From the NCBI GenBank assembly GCA_026874595.1, contig CM049316.1, positions 22,715,839-22,779,838 on the forward strand: DNA of 64,000 nt, given 5' to 3'. The DNA comes from Sipunculus nudus. Taxonomy: Eukaryota > Annelida > Sipuncula > Golfingiida > Sipunculidae. This document shows, in pieces, positions 35,801 through 46,040 of this stretch. The notes beneath the pieces were generated by a model. It was not told the DNA's origin. It ran no database searches and saw only the letters and a list, made by a program, of their open reading frames with translations. Every line of letters begins with the position of its first letter. Positions within the stretch are counted from its first letter, which is position 1. The position numbers and the translations under genes were made by a program.

Positions 35801-36765
35801 TTATGTCACATCATTGCAAAATACTGGATTAGGTGCAGTTTTCTATTTTTTATCTAGCCTGAGTAACATCTAAATTTTAGTCTTGCATCTCTGTTATAAT
35901 GATTTTTTCGTAGATGTTCATTTTCTCTGCAATTGCTTGTTTGTTATACATATATAGCGTTTTAGAGCTAATCAACGTGCATGATTTTATACAAAGTAAA
36001 ACATTTTTATTATTATGATTATAATTATAATTATTATTTAAAAGTGGATTTGAATCCTGTTTAATTACTGTTTATAAGTCCCTTCTACCCCTTAACACCA
36101 CCGTAACATCACTGACAAAAAAAAAAACAATGACAAGAAAATATTCTTAAAATTCTTTGGCACGATATATGATGCTACTTAAGTTTTGCTATGGTATATT
36201 TGTTATCAAAAGATTCACAAAATAAATTGCTTATTTTTGTACAGAGGTTCAAAATAATTATGTTTAAAATTTCAAAACACCTTCACCTCTTACAAAGAAT
36301 ATGCTGCAATAAGACAACATATTACCCGTAAATTTACTATGGAGAACATCATCAAGCGATATTTTTCAACTTTGTTTCGTATTTTAAGATTCAGAATTAG
36401 ACTGAACATTCTTAAAGTTTATTTTAAGATATAAATCTAATATTAAGTAATGTCTCTTCCACATATAGAGTAACACAAAAGTATGTATTTATAGAATGAC
36501 CGAACACCTGTATGTATGAACGTGCCAACATGGTTTTTGATATATTTATATATCGGCCCATATATAGGGCATATATATGTTAATAATTTAATATTTCCTC
36601 CACACTATCATTGTAACCTTATTTAAAATATAGAATGAAAAGCATAAATGATTTCTGAACTACAGGAAGGAGAACTGGTTATTGACCTCGTGCACAGACC
36701 CATGAAGGTTCCATAAATCTGAGAGAAGAAACGTCCGTGTAAAACCAATAAAGCCTAAAATTAAT

Positions 36766-36972
36766 CAAAGGTATGGTTCTCAAGCACCGCCAGCCTCAAT
36801 TTTAACCCCTCGCATCAAAAATATTTATTTAGGTTTTCATCTTTCAAGAAGATAAAATAATACAAATTGATAAGTTTTCCACATTTTTATCGAAACCTAC
36901 AGAAAATGCCATAAAAAAGCCCGCTCTCCCGCAATGATTTCTGAAAAAAGTGCCTGAGAACCATATACCTTG
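36766..36972. mobile_element. 207-bp palindromic MITE-like element
   Basis: The left arm CAAAGGTATGGTTCTCAAGCAC (36766-36787) is mirrored at the right end as GTGCCTGAGAACCATATACCTTG (36950-36972), with two small differences. AT-rich interior, no coding. Target duplication unclear. Confidence 0.5.
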
Positions 36973-37199
36973 TTTGTGGCCTTCCTTCCATAATTTTATC
37001 AATTTATCAGACTTTAACTAACGTTTATACATATAATGCCCATGTATAAAATACATATTTCTTTTATAGTCTCATATCGAACTCCTCTTCTCTCATAATG
37101 GTTTATTTTACAACTGGAAGTTAAGATCTTCTGTTTATCATTTTTCATTATCAATTATCTTTGTTGTTCAGGGAAGCATTTTCTTGAGGCAACAATCCG

Positions 37200-37493
37200 T
37201 TTAATGTCTCTTGCGGTCGACAGATGGCGCTAAACACTGGCACTTCGGTTTCGTTTCATTCAATGGTTTCGTTTGTGTGGTGCGGTTCTGTAGATACAAA
37301 ATTTAGTCATGTGACCTGTGAGGTAAGCAACATGCGCAGCATGATGCGCAATGGCACCGAAAATAAGCTGGTTTCCTGTCAAAACCACAGATGAACGAAG
37401 TGATCTGTCAAATGGAGAAATAATCTAAAATACCAAGCGACAGCGGTGCCCAAGGCAACAAACACCTAGCCAGGGAACACACCAACATCAAGT
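37200..37493 (+). promoter_or_regulatory. SNRK upstream region: promoter-proximal motifs and 5' UTR candidate
   Basis: GC content rises here relative to the flanks. Visible motifs are an E-box/M-box-like GTCATGTGAC (37306-37315) and two ATGCGCA motifs close to NRF1 half-sites (37332-37349). A 21-codon upstream open frame (ATG 37332, TGA 37392-37394) would lie in the leader if transcription starts upstream of it. The start site itself cannot be fixed from sequence. Confidence 0.35.
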
Positions 37494-38088
37494 ATGCATA
37501 GAAGGGTGCAAAAAAGCGGGTATGATGGCAAAATAGCGGGTCTTTATGACCTTGAACAAACGATTGGCCAGGGGCATTATGCTGTTGTCAAACTGGCCCG
37601 ACATGTATTTACCGGTGCCAAGGTAGCTGTCAAAGTAATTGATAAAACAAAACTGGACGAAGTGTCCAAAGCACATCTTTTCCAGGAAGTGCGATGCATG
37701 AAATTAGTACAGCATCCAAATGTGGTACGATTGTATGAAGTAATTGATACTCAAACCAAGCTTTATTTGATTCTGGAGCTTGGAGATGGGGGTGACATGT
37801 ATGATTACATTATGAAGCATGAGAAGGGGCTCCAAGAAGAAGATGCAAGGAGGTACTTTAGGCAAATCGTACAAGCTATCAATTATTGTCATCAGTTACA
37901 CGTTGTTCATAGAGATCTAAAACCCGAAAATGTGGTCTTCTTTGAAAAACTTGGTATAGTGAAACTGACTGATTTTGGTTTTAGTAACAAGTTTATACCA
38001 GGAACTATGTTAGAAACAAGTTGTGGATCCCTTGCTTATTCGGCACCTGAGATTTTACTAGGAGATTCTTATGACGCCCCAGCTGTAG
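37494..38088 (+). CDS. SNRK: SNRK (SNF-related serine/threonine kinase), first coding exon, gene truncated by window end
   Basis: Encodes residues 1-198 of an AMPK-related kinase, nearly identical in layout to vertebrate [16 protein letters not shown] leader (9-20), glycine loop (G25-x-G27), catalytic Lys47 in VAVKVIDK, Glu65 in [16 protein letters not shown] (139-146), DFG (160-162), activation-loop Thr175 in [12 protein letters not shown], the expected LKB1 phosphorylation site, and APE (184-186). The exon ends GCTGTAG|gtgagt in phase 1, exactly where the family continues 'DIWSLG'. ATG has A at -3 and matches the family start. The remaining kinase lobe, UBA-like region and C-terminus are absent from the window; SNRK acts in nucleus and cytoplasm downstream of LKB1. 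Confidence 0.95.
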
Positions 38089-38099
38089 GTGAGTATGCA

Positions 38100-38108
38100 G
38101 CTTTATTG
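38100..38108 (+). repeat. 9-bp target site duplication, left
   Basis: GCTTTATTG, identical to 41022-41030, lies immediately outside the left TIR and 12 bp after the last base of the SNRK exon. Confidence 0.9.
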
Positions 38109-38345
38109 GGCACTCGGTAAAACCCGGAATTTCCGAGGATATTCCGAGATTCCTCGGAATAAAAGTTTGAGCCATTTCCCTCAGCAGTGGATCCCTGACA
38201 GTAGGAAAAAAGTACCCATACCTAAAGAATGAACAATTATCTTTCTATTTATTGAAGGTTCCGTTCTAAATTTCGACTTTTTAAGGCGTATTCTACGGTT
38301 TTTCCGAGCCAGACCTGACCGGCCAGGGACGACGGCCATGTTTAT
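38109..38345 (+). repeat. Left terminal inverted repeat of the 2.9-kb transposon
   Basis: Pairs with about 40775-41021. The outer 125 bp are highly similar between arms; similarity fades inward near 'ggccatgttta'. Confidence 0.85.
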
Positions 38346-38809
38346 GGTGGATCATACCTAAATCCGGTGGTATCAAGAGAATTCTTGGAGAGTATATACG
38401 GCTGATAGGCCTGGATAAAAATATGGCCAGTAAAGAGAGTGAATTGTAGATTTAACATATATATACTCCTTTTACTGGTAATAAGTTCCTGGAAATATTG
38501 TGGAAGGCCACAACTAGAGAAAGGGGCTGGGCATGGAGAGAGATTCTACAATTAATGGAAATGGCATTACATTTGGACAGTGAGCTTGGTTACAGCAGTA
38601 TCTGTTTCTACAAGTGTCTTCATTTACCACAGGCATTATTAAAATTCTATTTTGTTATTAGTCCAATGAACAATGAACAAAGAACACATTTTAAAAAATC
38701 ATTTATTAACAACTGAACAACTGAAATATGTACCAATGGAAAGTAAATTAATTAAGCCTCATGAAATACACTTGATACCATAATAAAATATATAATTTAA
38801 TTAAAATAC

Positions 38810-39240
38810 CAATGTAAAGTATTATGAAAACGAAAAACAGTACAAATTATAGTGAAAACAACATCTTGAAATACATATTACACCAGATGAAAACGTATGA
38901 AATATTTACAAATGATAAGTGAAATGTTCCTGAAGTACATGTTATACCAGGTGTAGCCATGACAACATGACACTCGATCAGGCCTTCGGAAATAAACTGA
39001 TAGGGCCTCAGCTCATCTAAAATCGACGTTTGGGGTGACAAGCTGTCGGTATACCAGGTGTTGATGTATGAAATATTTACATAATGAACAGTGAAATGGT
39101 CATCAAATACATGTTATACAAAGTGAAAATGTTTGAAATATTTACAAATGAAAAGTGAAATGATCATGAACTACACATATTACACCTGGTACCAATGTAT
39201 GAAATATTTACAAATGCAACAAACAGTAAAAATCAATGAA
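38810..39240. repeat. Degenerate tandem repeat of about 75-80 bp inside the transposon
   Basis: Five or so diverged copies of a unit with 'gtatgaaatatttacaaatg', 'agtgaaatg(g/t)tcatgaa', 'tacatgttataccaggtg'. A non-repeat insert (about 38955-39060) interrupts the run. Confidence 0.7.
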
Positions 39241-39264
39241 AACTTTGGACATTATAAACCATAT

Positions 39265-40391
39265 TTACTTACAGTTTGCACACATCCAAAGCCTGCTTTT
39301 CGGTGCTCTGTCTAATTTATCACAACTGAGGTGAAACCAATTAAAACACTTATCACACTGAATTTGATTTTCATATTCATCTGAAAGTCCACATTCACAG
39401 GCAATGCCTATTAAAATATTTTCATTAAATTTTGGCTTTAGGATGAGTTTCAAAAGTGAATTTTTGGGAAATGGGCTGAAAACTCCTTTTTCTAAACAAT
39501 TTATTAAATGGATTTGTAGTCTATTATGGTTGTATTTTGTGGCTATAGGTAATTTCTTAGTAAATAGATATTCCACAATGTTTGCTATTGAAAATAAACC
39601 GCAGTCCCTACTGCCTATTTTTTGTTGTTGGATTTTTGGAATCTTTACTTTCAGTGTTGACTGTGGCTTCCCATATAGTCTAGACAATTGTATTCTAAGA
39701 CTGTTTGTAAGCTCCCCTGTAGCAGCACTATCTAAAATATGTATTTCATTTTTCTCTTTTACTACAAAATCTGAATGTTATTGTCATTGCTAACTTGTGT
39801 GAATCTAACATTGTATCCCCATTTTCTGGTGTTTTGATTCTTCATTGGCAATTTTAAAGTGTCCTGGAGGTCTGTGTCATTTAGGATTTCATTAAATTGA
39901 TTTTTCAGTATCTGACTGGTTGCCTGCATGTGGTCATTTTCTAAATATTCATTATTACTTATAATTTTCTTATGCTGCAATGTTAAATTTAAATGATTCA
40001 GCCATGAATTTCCAGCAGACCTGAGGCAAATTTTTTTAGATGGCTTTTCTTTTGGGCTTTCTACTTTAGTTAAATCTTCTGCTGAAGAACGACTTTCAAC
40101 ATTATCTCTTTTTTTCTTCACATTCAGCTTGCAAGTTTTTGTTTGATTGCGAGTGTCAGGTTCATCATGTGATGTATGCAGTTGTTCATTTCCATGTGCA
40201 TGTGTTGGTGTTAAAGTGTGTGTTTTTACAGAAGTCAGTCTTTTTGAAGCACTTTTAAAGATTGGTGATAATGCAACATCAAGCAAACAAGTGTTTTCCT
40301 CAGCTTGGGCTATAGAATTTTCTTGCTCAAATCTTAGTTTTTTCTTAACTTTTATGTTTAGATGTTTCATCTGATATGACAAATATATCAA
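39265..40391 (-). pseudogene. Ulp1-type (C48) cysteine protease with C-terminal PHD finger, broken transposon gene
   Basis: The upstream part (39762-40391) has a Lys-rich linker and the start of a protease domain (SWLNHL, NDHMQATSQILKNQF, DLQDTLKL, NIQIL), then stops. The frame shifts and continues from about 39761 as VVKEKNEIHILDSAATGEL, LSRLYGK and QQKIGSRDCGLFSIANI. Asp (ILDSA), Gln (QQK) and Cys (RDCG) of the catalytic set are visible, but the segment where the family has its catalytic His-Trp is missing at the break. A C4HC3 PHD finger follows (CEC, CDKC, HLSC, CANC) and ends in TAA at 39265-39267. The 5' end is blocked by stop codons before 40391. Such protease/PHD modules occur in transposon-encoded proteins of animals; this copy should be inactive. 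Confidence 0.8.
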
Positions 40392-40483
40392 CTACTATAT
40401 GAGTAGGTATACAACCAATATATGTATAAATATGTATAACTATTTAACACAATTTTTAATACTGATACATGATTTTAAATATC

Positions 40484-40486
<3 letters not shown>

Positions 40487-40540
<54 letters not shown>
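40487..40540. repeat. (TA)n microsatellite inside the transposon
   Basis: About 27 TA units, between the broken protease gene and the right TIR. Confidence 0.93.
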
Positions 40541-40774
40541 TTGTACATTTTATTACACAATTATACTTTATTATTACTTATAGACCTAAAACATGAAATC
40601 ATAATGTAAATAATGCACTATTGAAGAATTAAACGATGTAATCCAACATTTAATAATGAATTTGTCAACAGAAATTGAGAAAGTTGCAGGTTTTTACTTA
40701 TGTGGTTTTGAGTGGGCCCGGTCGCCGTGGGTCAGGGTTCTCCGGGAATTCTCCAGGCGCTTCCAAAATATTAG

Positions 40775-41021
40775 TCAACATGGCAGTCGAACAGGGCCGT
40801 TTGAAAAGATGTTCATAAAATCGTCCGCTGTACCTTAATAAGTCGAAGATTAGAACGGAACCCGTAATAAATGGGAAGATTATAGTTCATTCTTTAGGTA
40901 TGGGTACTTTTTTCCAACTGTCAGGGATCCTCTGCTGAGGGAAATGGCTCAAACTTTTATTCCGAGGAATCTCGGAATATCCTCGGAAATTCCTCGGAAA
41001 TTCCGGGTTTTACCAAGTGCC
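40775..41021 (-). repeat. Right terminal inverted repeat of the 2.9-kb transposon
   Basis: Inverse of 38109-38345 with an additional 11-bp TTCCGAGG-type unit near the terminus and scattered substitutions inward. Confidence 0.85.
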
Positions 41022-41030
41022 GCTTTATTG
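41022..41030 (+). repeat. 9-bp target site duplication, right
   Basis: GCTTTATTG, identical to 38100-38108, immediately outside the right TIR. Confidence 0.9.
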
Positions 41031-42061
41031 GGATCAGAGTTTATGTACAGTTTGGTTGTTCTCGTCTTAATGCATGTCAGACAATGTCTACTTTACTCGC
41101 AATTGTAATTGTTTAAAAAAGATCATTAGGTATATTGGCTTATTGCTTCAATGTGTTTTTTTATTACCTGAACCAGTCGAGACATGTTGCTTACATAATG
41201 AGCATTATATTATGTATTGCAACCCTTTATTTGTATCATATAAAAAAGTATGACTTCAGTCTCCACTGTTGTGAAATGTGGTTTCTCTTATGGGATCACA
41301 TCAAAACTAGGGGTAGCCAGAAAAATATAGAAAAGTCTATTTGTTCTATATATTTACAAAGTTTTCAAATGTGAGTACATATGTATTCTGAAACTGCCAA
41401 TAGATATCATCAAGACCATTGGTTTACATTTAATATATCAAAATATGCGACCCTTGATGAACACAAAACTTTCAGTTAGCAGACTGTAAGCACAGCCATT
41501 CCCATGTTCTGTAGTACTAAGTACTTAGTCCTGTACAGTGGTATATCTGAGGGATTTATTTGAACCCATATTGAAACGAATTGTCCTCTTCCTGTCAAAT
41601 GGTATTTAATTACCTCATCCAAGGAGGTAATGTTTTCAACCATGTCTGTCAGGTTTGTCTGTAATCAGAAGTTACACAAAAAGTACTGAATTGTTTGAAC
41701 TTATTTCCACAAAACTGTGAACCTGTTCTGACTAGAACATCGACCAGGAAAGACCCCATTAAAGTTTGATGTTAATCTGCATTTAAGAGGCAAAGCTAGT
41801 GGGATTGTTTTGCCTTGTCAGTGTTGTTTTCTATTCAGGCCATTCTAGTGTATTAGGCTCATATCTGTCTTTACATGTACAATATAACCTCAGACTGGCC
41901 AAATTTGTGAGAGGTCTTTTTGTTTTATTGTTGCTTTGATAATTTATCTTACTTGCTATTCTCAACCACCATGTGTTGTTTTGCAGCATGTTTCTGACAT
42001 GCATAAGTGTGTCATTTTTTCCTCAGTCCCCCAGCATTCACCAGTAACTATAGCAATGTCT
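41031..42061. other. SNRK intron segment, mostly unrecognised
   Basis: Contains a short dispersed-family fragment (about 41612-41660, 'acctcatccaaggaggtaatg') also seen near 52165 and 54010. Otherwise nothing. Confidence 0.45.
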
Positions 42062-42077
42062 TTGTGTAAATATAGTT

Positions 42078-42513
42078 TTTTTTTTTTTTTTTAATAATTT
42101 TTTTGGTGGAGGTAACCGCCTCCATTTTTTTAATGCTGACTTAACTAAGTCTTAACTAAGTATGTACATCTCCAGAGATTCCATTTCAGTTTGGGACTAC
42201 TTGACAGGGCGGTAGCACTCGCTTCCTATCATTTTTATATCCCGGTGTCACCCAGGCCCGGTGTCTACCGCACCTGCGGGTCCTGGGTGTATAATCCTCC
42301 CCATTGCTGGGTCATAACACCGAGGAACCCCCCAAAGACGCACTCGTATGTGAGTGATACACGGCTGTAGGGCACAGCCTTCCCATTAAGCCTGCAGAGC
42401 GCTCACCCTGGGTAGGGGCCGACCGTGAAAATCCTCACCGCCTCGGCTGAGATTCGAACCCACGATCTCCCGGCTTTGAGTCCTGTGCTCTACCCCTGAG
42501 CCACAGAAGCCGG
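42078..42513 (-). mobile_element. Full-length tRNA-derived SINE with 16-bp target duplication
   Basis: On the minus strand the element starts at 42513 with a tRNA-like head: A box TGGCTCAGGGGTAGAGC, B box GGGTTCGAATC, a D-arm GCTC/GAGC pair and an acceptor stem (GCTTCTG with CCGAGGC) that still pairs using two G-U wobbles. A roughly 300-bp unrelated body follows (ctgtgccctacagccgtgta, ggttcctcggtgttatgac, cctgggtgacaccggg) and the element ends in a poly-A tail (plus-strand T run, 42078-42092). TTGTGTAAATATAGTT flanks both sides (42062-42077 and 42514-42529). Confidence 0.92.
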
Positions 42514-42529
42514 TTGTGTAAATATAGTT

Positions 42530-43598
42530 GTTTATTACCTGTAAACATGTTCAGTCCAAAAATTTTTGGACAACCTGAGTTATGTTGACTGAGATGCACC
42601 TGAGTCTGTATTACTCCAGAGCAAAGTCTGACATGAACCTGGGAAGAAGAAGAGGCTGTAGACTCATCCTCATATTACCAAGCTTCTGGCAGCTAAGCTT
42701 TCAAATACCTTGATTCATTGAATCGCTCTTGCATCTATTTAATGAATAATGAGTATATAATAACCCCTGCAATCTGGATCACAGCCTTGTTTTGTGAACC
42801 CTGTACAGCCTTCATTGATTCTCAGCAGTGATCCAGCTTGGACAGTCATATCAGTCCCTGTTGATGGTCTGTATATTGTTTCTGAATATGCTGGTGCATA
42901 TTGATGTCATTGATTAGCACCTCAGGATCTTAACAAAACATATGTTGTGGGTTTCTCATCAGTGCTTTTACAGCTGTCAGTGTTTACAAACAGTACTGAG
43001 TGACTGTTGAATGAAAGTCATGCTGTTGCTACATACTGGTCATCTATAGTGTTTTGGGGTTGTTGGGATGCTAATTATTCTATCATCATAAGCCACACAA
43101 CAGGTGGTCAGGGTCCAAACAGAGTCACACAGTACACCTAGTTTGTTGTGTTGCCTGTTTATACTGTTTTCATTGAACACTGCGAGGAAGCCCATCAATC
43201 CAGCTGTGTACTCTCTTTTTGCATGATATCACACAGTCACGTCAGTAAATTGAGAGAAAAAAACCTCACAAAACAAGTTTGTGCTTGCTTCTGATTATAA
43301 TATTTATATCATCCATGATTGACATCTCGGTATCTGTATATATAATCACTGCTTGGGATAATTCCACTTAAAGGGACCTATTCATATACCAGTTATGTTT
43401 ACAAAATACATACAAACTAGAGTGTATTCTCCTTAAAATGTTATTGTATCTGACACTATTTCATTCTAAAACTATTTGCTGAAAAGCTGTATAACAGTTG
43501 AAAAAAGCGTGCACTGCATGCAGTCAGTGGTACAAAATATAAACTAAACTTGCAAACGCCACTTGGTGGTTGTACCATGCAAATTCACAGATCAAGGT
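42530..43598. other. SNRK intron segment, nothing recognised
   Basis: No coding, RNA or repeat signature identified. Confidence 0.45.
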
Positions 43599-43870
43599 TT
43601 TTTAGCTCAGCTGACTTTCAGTCATGCTGGGCTATAGCGATGGGTCTTTGTCCGGCGTCCTTCCGTCTGTCTGTCCGGCCATCCGGCCGGCCGTCCGTCC
43701 GTTAGCAGGGCACAAATCGTAACCGTAGGGGCTAGGGCCATGAACCCTATGCAGTCTTAGAGGTTATAAAAAGATCTCCTTGCAAACCTGAAATTAGGTC
43801 ACTGCGACCTATATTCTCGAAGTTATGGGGTGTGTTTGCACCCCCCAGAAATAACTCTTTGAGACAAAAT
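43599..43870 (+). repeat. AGCTCAGCTGA-hairpin repeat family, partial plus-strand copy
   Basis: Head hairpin at 43603-43632 (one arm diverged), then a 'gtccggccatccggccgg' tract, 'gttagcagggcacaaatcg', 'cctgaaattaggtcactgcg' and 'accccccagaaataac'. It then passes directly into the TGACCT array, an arrangement suggesting composite units. Confidence 0.8.
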
Positions 43871-44715
43871 TTTCATCCCAAACCTTCCATCTTTCACATA
43901 CAGCTCACCTACCAACAGGGGAAGAACCATAATTTTTTTGAGGTCAAAAGGTCAAAGGTCAAGGTCACAGGGGCCTCTTCTTTGAAAAGCCTGTGGATGC
44001 ATTTTAAGCCAACCCTTTCATCCCAATTCTTTGATCTTTCACATATAGCTCACCTACTAAGTTGGAGAAGAATCCTATAGATTTTGAGGTCACAAGGTCA
44101 AAGGTCAGGGTCACAGGATCCACTACTTTAAAGGTTGTGGACACATTTCAAGCTAGACTTTTCATTCCAAACCTTCCAGCACTGATATCGCTTCTCTGCC
44201 AACAGGGGAAAAGACCTGTTGATTTTGAGGTCAAAGGTCAAGTTCACAGCACCCACTTCTTGCGTGGAGTCTTTTTCAGGCAAACTTTTCAATCTGTACC
44301 TTCAATCTGTCATATATTGCTTACCTACCAATAAGGGAAGAAGCTTATTGATGTTGAGATCAAAAAGTCAAACGTCAAGGTCACAATATTTAATTGTTCT
44401 AAATGCTTGTGAGCATATTTCAAGTGTAACTGTTCAACCCAAACCTTCAGTTTTTCACATATGCCACATCTATGCATCACTCAGTTTGACTCAAACTTCA
44501 TATTTATGGGTCTTTTTGCTTGAATAAATAACTTATTGATTTTGGGGTCAGCTGGTCAGCAGGTTAAAGGTTGCAGGTCAAAGTTATTCACCCATTGGTT
44601 GCAAAGTAATTACACCAGATTTAAGTGGTTAGTAGTTACCCATCATTTAGAAAGAATCCAGTTGATATATGGGCAAAAGGCCAAGGTCATAGGTCAGGGA
44701 TGTTCACAATTACTT
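43871..44715. repeat. AGGTCA-rich tandem array
   Basis: Five to six diverged units of about 125-150 bp in opposite orientation to 8480-10085. Each has 'cctaccaacaggggaag', 'gaggtcaaaggtcaaggtcac', then 'catttcaagc...cattccaaaccttc'. At 43941-43967 four perfect AGGTCA half-sites have spacings 2, 1 and 0. Confidence 0.85.
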
Positions 44716-45296
44716 ATTTTATAGACCATCTCTATTTTTCTTGTATATATAACCATCCCACTCCAGCTGGTACATCTCCCTGTGTGGCTGTAATTGTGAG
44801 TGACACTGGTGACATATGACTCCCTTTTGTATCAGCCTATTAAGTGATAAGGCTCAGTGATAAGTACCTCGTTACTTCATAACAAAAACACTGTTGTCAG
44901 AATGCTTCAGCCAGGCATTAAGACTATGAGAGTATAGTATTAAGGTTTAGCTACTGATTTATAAGATGATGGGAACATTTTGCAGTTTATTTTATGGAAT
45001 CCTAGCAATAAACTTAGTTTCCTAGATATCTGAATATTTTAATATATATCACCACATATAAAAGCAAGTGTTTGTTCTCATAATATGTGGATGTGTACCT
45101 TGATTTAGGATGGCTTTTTGTTTTATTTCAAGACTCTTAGTCATGCTTTCTGCATTTCTTTTCTTTCAGGTTTGGCAGTTTACCTACCCTGCTGACCCCA
45201 TTGAAAAGCAGAGTGATAATAAAAAATATTGGACTTACACTTTTTACAATTGCATATCTATAAATCTGATATGAGGGCCTGGACATGCCTTTTGAA

Positions 45297-45600
45297 TTAT
45301 TTTGGGCATCCATAACTGGATAATTTGCCCCAGGTTTGGTCTCTTATTGGAGAATGTGGGATATCAAATGTCATACTTGTCAGAAATCCATTATGTCTGC
45401 CAGTTAGCCACCTTAGAAATTCTTTCTTCAGTGCAGTTTCAGTAATTTTTCTGTAATGTTTGCTCCGATTTAGAGAATGTTTGTTGTCTGATTTCAGACT
45501 TGCCAGAAGTCCAATATGGACACCAGGCAACCATCTTTTAATTTCTTTTGATCATTTTATCTCAAGAACAGTTAAAGTGTATGCAGTTGGATGTATATTT
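45297..45600. repeat. Diverged tandem pair of a dispersed family
   Basis: 'acttgtcagaaatccattatg' (about 45377) and 'acttgccagaagtccaatatg' (about 45498) head two units about 120 bp apart, each with a following '(ca/gca)gttagccacctt' or 'caggcaaccatctt'. Confidence 0.55.
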
Positions 45601-46008
45601 ATGTAATCTTGTAAAGGATTGGGTCAAATATTTCTGAATAAATATTACCATCATTTATAAAAGTTCAGTACAGTTGGCTTGTATTGAATAAAAATTCACA
45701 CAGAAGCACCTGTTTCTCAATAATTCTTGCATGTTTTTCCTTGATTTTTGCTATATATTTTGATCTTATATTTGCCCTTTGTGGTGTTCCTTTTGAGACT
45801 GACAGGTTTCAAGCAAGCTGTTGGAATAGTTCCTGATAGCTTAACAATCATGCATTTTCCTCAGACCATCAATTCACTGTGTTTTAACCAGACATAGGTG
45901 ATATATATTTCTGTTGTCATAGAAAATTTTCAACAAATTGGCAAATTGGTTCTTCAAAATTTGACTGGAAGTTGTGAATCTCAGTCAATGATGTCACAGG
46001 TCATGCTT

Positions 46009-46040
46009 GGCAGCTGAGCGTCATGACCCATGGGTCACTT
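46009..46040. repeat. CAGCTGAGCGTCATGACCCATGGGTCA repeat terminus
   Basis: Contains the 14-bp palindrome TGACCCATGGGTCA. The same terminus is at about 62800-62828, and an inverse partner at about 15932-15962. Confidence 0.65.

Larger units (their letters stand above)
32148..37493. other. Divergent intergenic region between PLA2G15-like gene and SNRK
   Basis: 5.35 kb separating two head-to-head genes. Holds the DR4 and CRE, AAC/AAT trinucleotide repeats, two TA microsatellites, the GAGTCC element copy 2, a small palindromic MITE and the SNRK upstream region. The stretches 32690-33540, 33620-34370, 34430-35220 and 35810-36760 show nothing else I recognise. Confidence 0.6.
38109..41021 (-). mobile_element. 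2.9-kb DNA transposon with long TIRs and 9-bp target duplication (MULE-like)
   Basis: Ends GGCACTCGGTAAAACCCGGA (38109) and its inverse ending ...TTTTACCAAGTGCC (41021) define TIRs of about 235 bp, rich in TTCCGAGG sub-motifs; the right arm has one extra 11-bp AATTTCCGAGG unit. The target duplication GCTTTATTG is perfect (38100-38108 and 41022-41030). TIR length and the 9-bp duplication fit Mutator-like elements, but no transposase is left to prove it. The cargo is a minus-strand broken Ulp1 protease/PHD gene. The insertion begins 20 bp after the SNRK exon. Confidence 0.88.

Noticed and set aside
41135-41374. Second SNRK exon
   Set aside because: The 79-codon frame has none of the conserved C-lobe motifs that should follow residue 198 and no acceptor with the right phase.
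42440-42513. Functional tRNA gene on the minus strand
   Set aside because: The tRNA-like head is continuous with a 300-bp body, a poly-A tail and a 16-bp target duplication, so it is the head of a SINE.
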